This document shows positions 14,091 through 16,345 of a stretch of DNA of 16,345 nucleotides, in pieces. Source of the stretch: an uncultured Helicobacteraceae bacterium. Its GTDB lineage: Bacteria; Campylobacterota; Campylobacteria; Campylobacterales; UBA6016. The first letter of the stretch is position 1, and each line of letters begins with the position of its first letter. The stretch lies in assembly GCA_937973585.1 (NCBI GenBank), contig CALJKN010000037.1:1-16345 (forward strand). The letters are read 5' to 3'. Below the pieces are notes generated by a model. The model was not told where the DNA came from. It saw only the letters and a list, made by a program, of their open reading frames with translations, and did not search any database. Both the position numbers and the translations under genes were made by a program.

Positions 14091-15415
14091 TTTTTAACCC
14101 CTATTTGTGAATACTCAAATCCAAGTTCTTTCAGTTTTTCACCGTTGTATTGGTTTCTGCCGTCAAATATTATTTTGTTTTGAAGGAGGTTCGCAACTTC
14201 ATCGAAATCCGGACTTCTAAACTCTTTCCACTCTGTTACCAAAAACATTGCATCGGCGTTTTTTAGAGCTTCATATTTGCTATCTACAAATAAAACACTA
14301 TCCAGAATATCTTTTAGGTAGTGCTTTGCCTCCGCTATTGCTTTTGGGTCGTAGGCTTTTATTTTTGCCCCCATTTTTACAAGCTCGGTAATAAGTGTTA
14401 TGCTTGAGGCCTCCCTCATATCGTCTGTTTCCGGTTTAAAGCTAAGCCCCCATACCGCAAACGTTTTGCCTGAGAGATCGGCTCCAAATCTTTTGATGCA
14501 CTTTTCGACAAGGCTTAGCTTTTGGGCTTTGTTGACTGCCTCTACCGCTTTTAGGATTTTTGGCTCATAGCCTATGTCGATAGCTGTTTTCTCAAGGGCT
14601 TTGACATCTTTTGGAAAGCAGCTTCCGCCGTACCCGCACCCAGGGTAGATAAAACTATACCCTATCCGGCTATCAGACCCTATCCCTATTCTGACTTTGT
14701 TGATATCAGCCCCAACCCTTTCGCAGATTTGAGCTATTTCGTTTATAAAGCTTATTTTTGTGGCAAGCATTGCGTTTGCGGCGTATTTTGTCATCTCTGC
14801 CGAGCGGATATCCATTCCGATAAATCTGTCATGACTTCTTGTAAACGGTCCATATAGCTCCTTCATTATTGAAAGCGCCCTGTCGCTATCTGCTCCGACA
14901 ACGACACGATCCGGTTTCATAAAATCCTCAATAGCTGCACCCTCTTTTAAAAATTCAGGGTTTGAGACCATATAAAAAGGGATATTCACCCCTCTTGCGG
15001 CAAGCTCTTTTGCTATCTCTGCCTTTACTTTTTCGGCAGTCCCTACCGGAACCGTGGATTTATCGACGATTACGGTTTCGGATGTAATATGCTTGCCGAT
15101 GCTGTTTGCTACGGACAAAACATATTGTAAATCTGCACTTCCATCTTCGCCCATCGGAGTTCCGACCGCTATAAAACAGACATTTGTGTTATCAAGTGCC
15201 TCTTTGATTTGTGTTGTAAACTTTAGGGCTCCCTTTTTGTAGTTATTCATAACCATCGGCTCTAGTCCAGGTTCGTATATCGGGATAATTCCGTTTTTTA
15301 GATTTTCGATTTTTTTTGCGTCTACGTCGACGCACCAAACCTCATTGCCCATCTCCGAAAAACAAGTTCCGGTAACGAGTCCTACATAGCCTGTGCCGAT
15401 TACGGATATTTTCAA
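14087..15415 (-). CDS. ugd: UDP-glucose 6-dehydrogenase
   Basis: Ugd oxidises UDP-glucose twice, with NAD, to UDP-glucuronic acid, a precursor of acidic surface polysaccharides. The N-terminal Rossmann motif is GTGYVG (7-12). NPEFLKEG (152-159) and the active-site stretch GYGGSCFPKD (261-270) with Cys266 are intact, and the C-terminal UDP-binding domain has AVWGLSFKPETDDMREA. 442 residues is typical. The start is TTG at 15415, overlapping the upstream stop as TTGA with GAGGT 6 bases before it; no better start exists near the N-terminal strand. The last gene base overlaps waaL, so ugd and waaL are coupled. The preceding coding piece is a truncated polymerase, so the promoter now driving ugd may differ from the ancestral one. 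Confidence 0.95.
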   Translation of the reverse strand: MKISVIGTGYVGLVTGTCFSEMGNEVWCVDVDAKKIENLKNGIIPIYEPGLEPMVMNNYKKGALKFTTQIKEALDNTNVCFIAVGTPMGEDGSADLQYVLSVANSIGKHITSETVIVDKSTVPVGTAEKVKAEIAKELAARGVNIPFYMVSNPEFLKEGAAIEDFMKPDRVVVGADSDRALSIMKELYGPFTRSHDRFIGMDIRSAEMTKYAANAMLATKISFINEIAQICERVGADINKVRIGIGSDSRIGYSFIYPGCGYGGSCFPKDVKALEKTAIDIGYEPKILKAVEAVNKAQKLSLVEKCIKRFGADLSGKTFAVWGLSFKPETDDMREASSITLITELVKMGAKIKAYDPKAIAEAKHYLKDILDSVLFVDSKYEALKNADAMFLVTEWKEFRSPDFDEVANLLQNKIIFDGRNQYNGEKLKELGFEYSQIGVKN

Positions 15416-15993
15416 TTCAATACCTCATTATTTTCTGTCTTTTGTGTAAAAGCAATTGCAATCACAAATAATGTTATTACAAAATTAAAATTAAGATTTT
15501 CTATAGTGCCTCTTAAAATAAAATAGGCAAACATGCTTACAAGGATTGGCAAAAACATAATTTTTTTTCTCTGCATATAGGCAAGATATGCATTCTTTCC
15601 CACGTAAAACAGCAACAAAACATATAACATCAAACCGAGTATCCCGTAATTATACATGACTCTTAATATGTAAGGTTCATCTGAATTATATTGTAAAACT
15701 CCATTATGCATATTCATGTAATTATTGGGAGCACCATATTTCTTAAAAAACTTTTGGTAAGCAATGTCCGCATGCCCAAAACCAACCAGTAGATTTCCAT
15801 TTTCAATAAAAATTGGAAGCCTCTGCTTAATTATTTCAAATCTACCATTAAACGATATATGTTTACCTAAACTTTTTTTGAATATATCGCTATGGTTACC
15901 CAGTATACTAAAAACGACTATGAATGTTGATAGGGTAACCAAAGCTACCGCTCTTGCAATTTTTCTATTTGGTTTGAACTCATTTTTTTTCTT
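15412..15993 (-). pseudogene. 5'-truncated O-antigen polymerase (Wzy_C family) remnant
   Basis: The open frame from 15993 to the stop at 15412 encodes the C-terminal part of a polytopic O-antigen polymerase/ligase. A positively charged loop (EFKPNRK), one membrane helix (about 15900-15957), the periplasmic Wzy_C loop containing NGRFEIIKQRLPIF and LVGFGHAD, and three more helices follow. Such proteins normally have 10-12 helices and about 400 residues, so the N-terminal half is missing. The frame is closed by TAA at 15994-15996 and contains no ATG or GTG start; the first usable codon is TTG at 15942, which would give 176 residues. The break coincides with the end of the small helix-turn-helix gene. 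The ATG inside that gene's stop (15983) leads after 8 codons into this frame only with a one-base shift in an A5 run. It still ends in a TTGA overlap with ugd. Confidence 0.7.
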
Positions 15994-16171
15994 TTAAAAT
16001 AATAGTATGGATTGTGCTTTTTGATAGTGTTACTTTTAGATTAGTTCTTGCAAGTCGATAATTTATATCTTGCATAATATCTCTTATCGATTTTCCACTT
16101 TTGTGCATTTCCAAGATTTCATCTTGGTATCTTAGACGAGCTAATTTTTTTCTATAATTTGTATTTTCCAT
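15980..16171 (-). CDS. Small helix-turn-helix-like protein, 63 residues
   Basis: I do not recognise a named family. After a basic N-terminus (NYRKKLARLRYQ) the protein reads as a resolvase- or homeodomain-like helix-turn-helix: EILEMHKSGKSIRDIMQDIN (first helices and turn) and then LSKSTIHTII as the likely recognition helix. It has no membrane segment or Cys. I chose ATG at 16171; the TTG at 16177 lies inside the promoter. A TTGACA-N17-TAAAAT promoter ends only 6 bases before the ATG, so transcription would start at or beside the A of the ATG, and no Shine-Dalgarno is present: a leaderless mRNA is likely. The spacer of this promoter holds an inverted repeat that could be an autoregulatory operator. 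A DNA-binding protein of a mobile or accessory element is the best guess. Confidence 0.65.
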   Translation of the reverse strand: MENTNYRKKLARLRYQDEILEMHKSGKSIRDIMQDINYRLARTNLKVTLSKSTIHTIILKEKK

Positions 16172-16177
16172 GTCCAA

Positions 16178-16206
16178 ATTTTAGCAAAGAAAAATTTGCT
16201 TGTCAA
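16178..16206 (-). promoter_or_regulatory. Consensus-like sigma70 promoter of the HTH gene
   Basis: On the minus strand TTGACA (complement of 16201-16206) and TAAAAT (complement of 16178-16183) are separated by exactly 17 bases. The -35 is perfect and the -10 matches five of six positions. It is one of two such promoters in the right edge; most others in the window have no recognisable -35. Confidence 0.7.
16183..16200. promoter_or_regulatory. Spacer inverted repeat, candidate operator
   Basis: AGCAAA (16183-16188) and TTTGCT (16195-16200) form a perfect 6-bp inverted repeat with a 6-base A-rich centre. It fills the spacer between the -35 and -10 of the HTH gene promoter, a classic position for a repressor site. 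Binding by the HTH protein itself is inference. Confidence 0.35.
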
Positions 16207-16296
16207 GAGTTGCGACTCCCCAAATGGTGGGGGGAGTAGCCTCCGTCAGGTGTGACACATAATGTGTCCACCTGACGGAGGTTGGGGACTTGACAA
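16200..16296. repeat. Composite imperfect inverted repeat, about 97 bp
   Basis: The right arm (16269-16296) is 28 contiguous bases, all complementary to the left arm in three perfect blocks: TTGTCAAG (16200-16207) with 16289-16296; TCCCCAA (16217-16223) with 16282-16288; and CCTCCGTCAGGTG (16240-16252) with 16269-16281. The left arm carries two insertions, 9 bases (16208-16216) and 16 bases (16224-16239). The tip adds GACACAT (16254-16260) with ATGTGTC (16262-16268). In all 35 base pairs. An alternative local hairpin, GCGACTCCCC (16212-16221) with GGGGAGTAGC (16231-16240, one mismatch), competes for the same bases. The outer ends supply the -35 boxes of two outward promoters. Confidence 0.9.
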
Positions 16297-16318
16297 AAGG
16301 GGATAAATTGAATAAAAT
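16290..16318 (+). promoter_or_regulatory. Rightward sigma70 promoter leaving the window
   Basis: TTGACA (16290-16295), 17 bases, TAAAAT (16313-16318): the same -35, spacing and -10 as the leftward promoter on the other side of the inverted repeat. The expected transcript start is near 16325; no start codon is seen before the window ends. Confidence 0.65.
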
Positions 16319-16345
16319 AACGCATATATTCTTATTATTTTATTC
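16310..16345. repeat. Perfect 11-bp inverted repeat at the right edge
   Basis: GAATAAAATAA (16310-16320) is exactly complementary to TTATTTTATTC (16335-16345) across a 14-base spacer. The left arm covers the -10 of the rightward promoter. The arm ends exactly at the last base of the window, so its true extent is unknown; an operator, or a repeat that ended an assembly, are both possible. Confidence 0.6.

Noticed and set aside
16200..16296. Integron attC recombination site
   Set aside because: The hairpin has extrahelical bases like attC, but the ends do not carry the RYYYAAC / GTTRRRY core boxes and no integrase or cassette array is in view.
16200..16296. Rho-independent terminator
   Set aside because: The stem is far longer than a terminator, has insertions on one side, is not followed by a T-tract on either strand, and its ends form outward -35 boxes.
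16200..16345. CRISPR array or leader
   Set aside because: There are inverted repeats but no direct repeats with regular spacers.

Overview
The gene families and their order point to the chromosome of a Campylobacterota (Epsilonproteobacteria) bacterium, probably a free-living Sulfurimonas/Sulfuricurvum-type organism. The evidence is an NnrS protein, an LptF-type LPS exporter subunit, a heptosyltransferase/O-antigen ligase cluster, and the block uppS - prepilin peptidase - LptF-type - truA, which from memory occurs in the same order in Campylobacter jejuni. By eye the base composition is moderately AT-rich. Genus is inference only.

Left part (1-4425). A HicA/HicB toxin-antitoxin module on the minus strand runs off the left edge. 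It is divergent from a plus-strand nnrS; the 116-bp gap between them holds overlapping dyads. nnrS converges on a three-gene minus-strand group: an AEC-family transporter, uppP (undecaprenyl-diphosphate phosphatase) and an unrecognised 145-residue protein. dgkA is divergent from the transporter and shares its four-base stop overlap with truA.

Middle and right (4422-15997, all minus strand; read right to left). A truncated O-antigen-polymerase remnant, ugd, waaL, a WaaG-like glycosyltransferase and waaF form one tightly overlapping LPS/surface-glycan unit. After a 129-bp gap come a type IV pilin-like protein, a secreted lysine-rich protein, an ArnT/PMT-like GT39 glycosyltransferase, a PAP2 phosphatase, uppS, pilD, lptF and truA. 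Several genes are joined by 4-base ATGA or TTGA stop/start overlaps, the latter using TTG starts. Much of the content serves envelope building: lipid-carrier synthesis and recycling (UppS, UppP, PAP2, DgkA), LPS core and O-antigen assembly (WaaF, WaaG-like, WaaL, Ugd), LPS export (LptF) and pilin processing (PilD).

Right edge (15980-16345). This stretch differs from the rest. A 63-residue helix-turn-helix-like protein abuts the 5'-truncated polymerase remnant. Upstream of it lies a composite inverted repeat of about 97 bp flanked by two outward-facing, near-consensus sigma70 promoters, both TTGACA-N17-TAAAAT. It looks like the edge of a mobile or otherwise acquired element and is the part most worth a second look.
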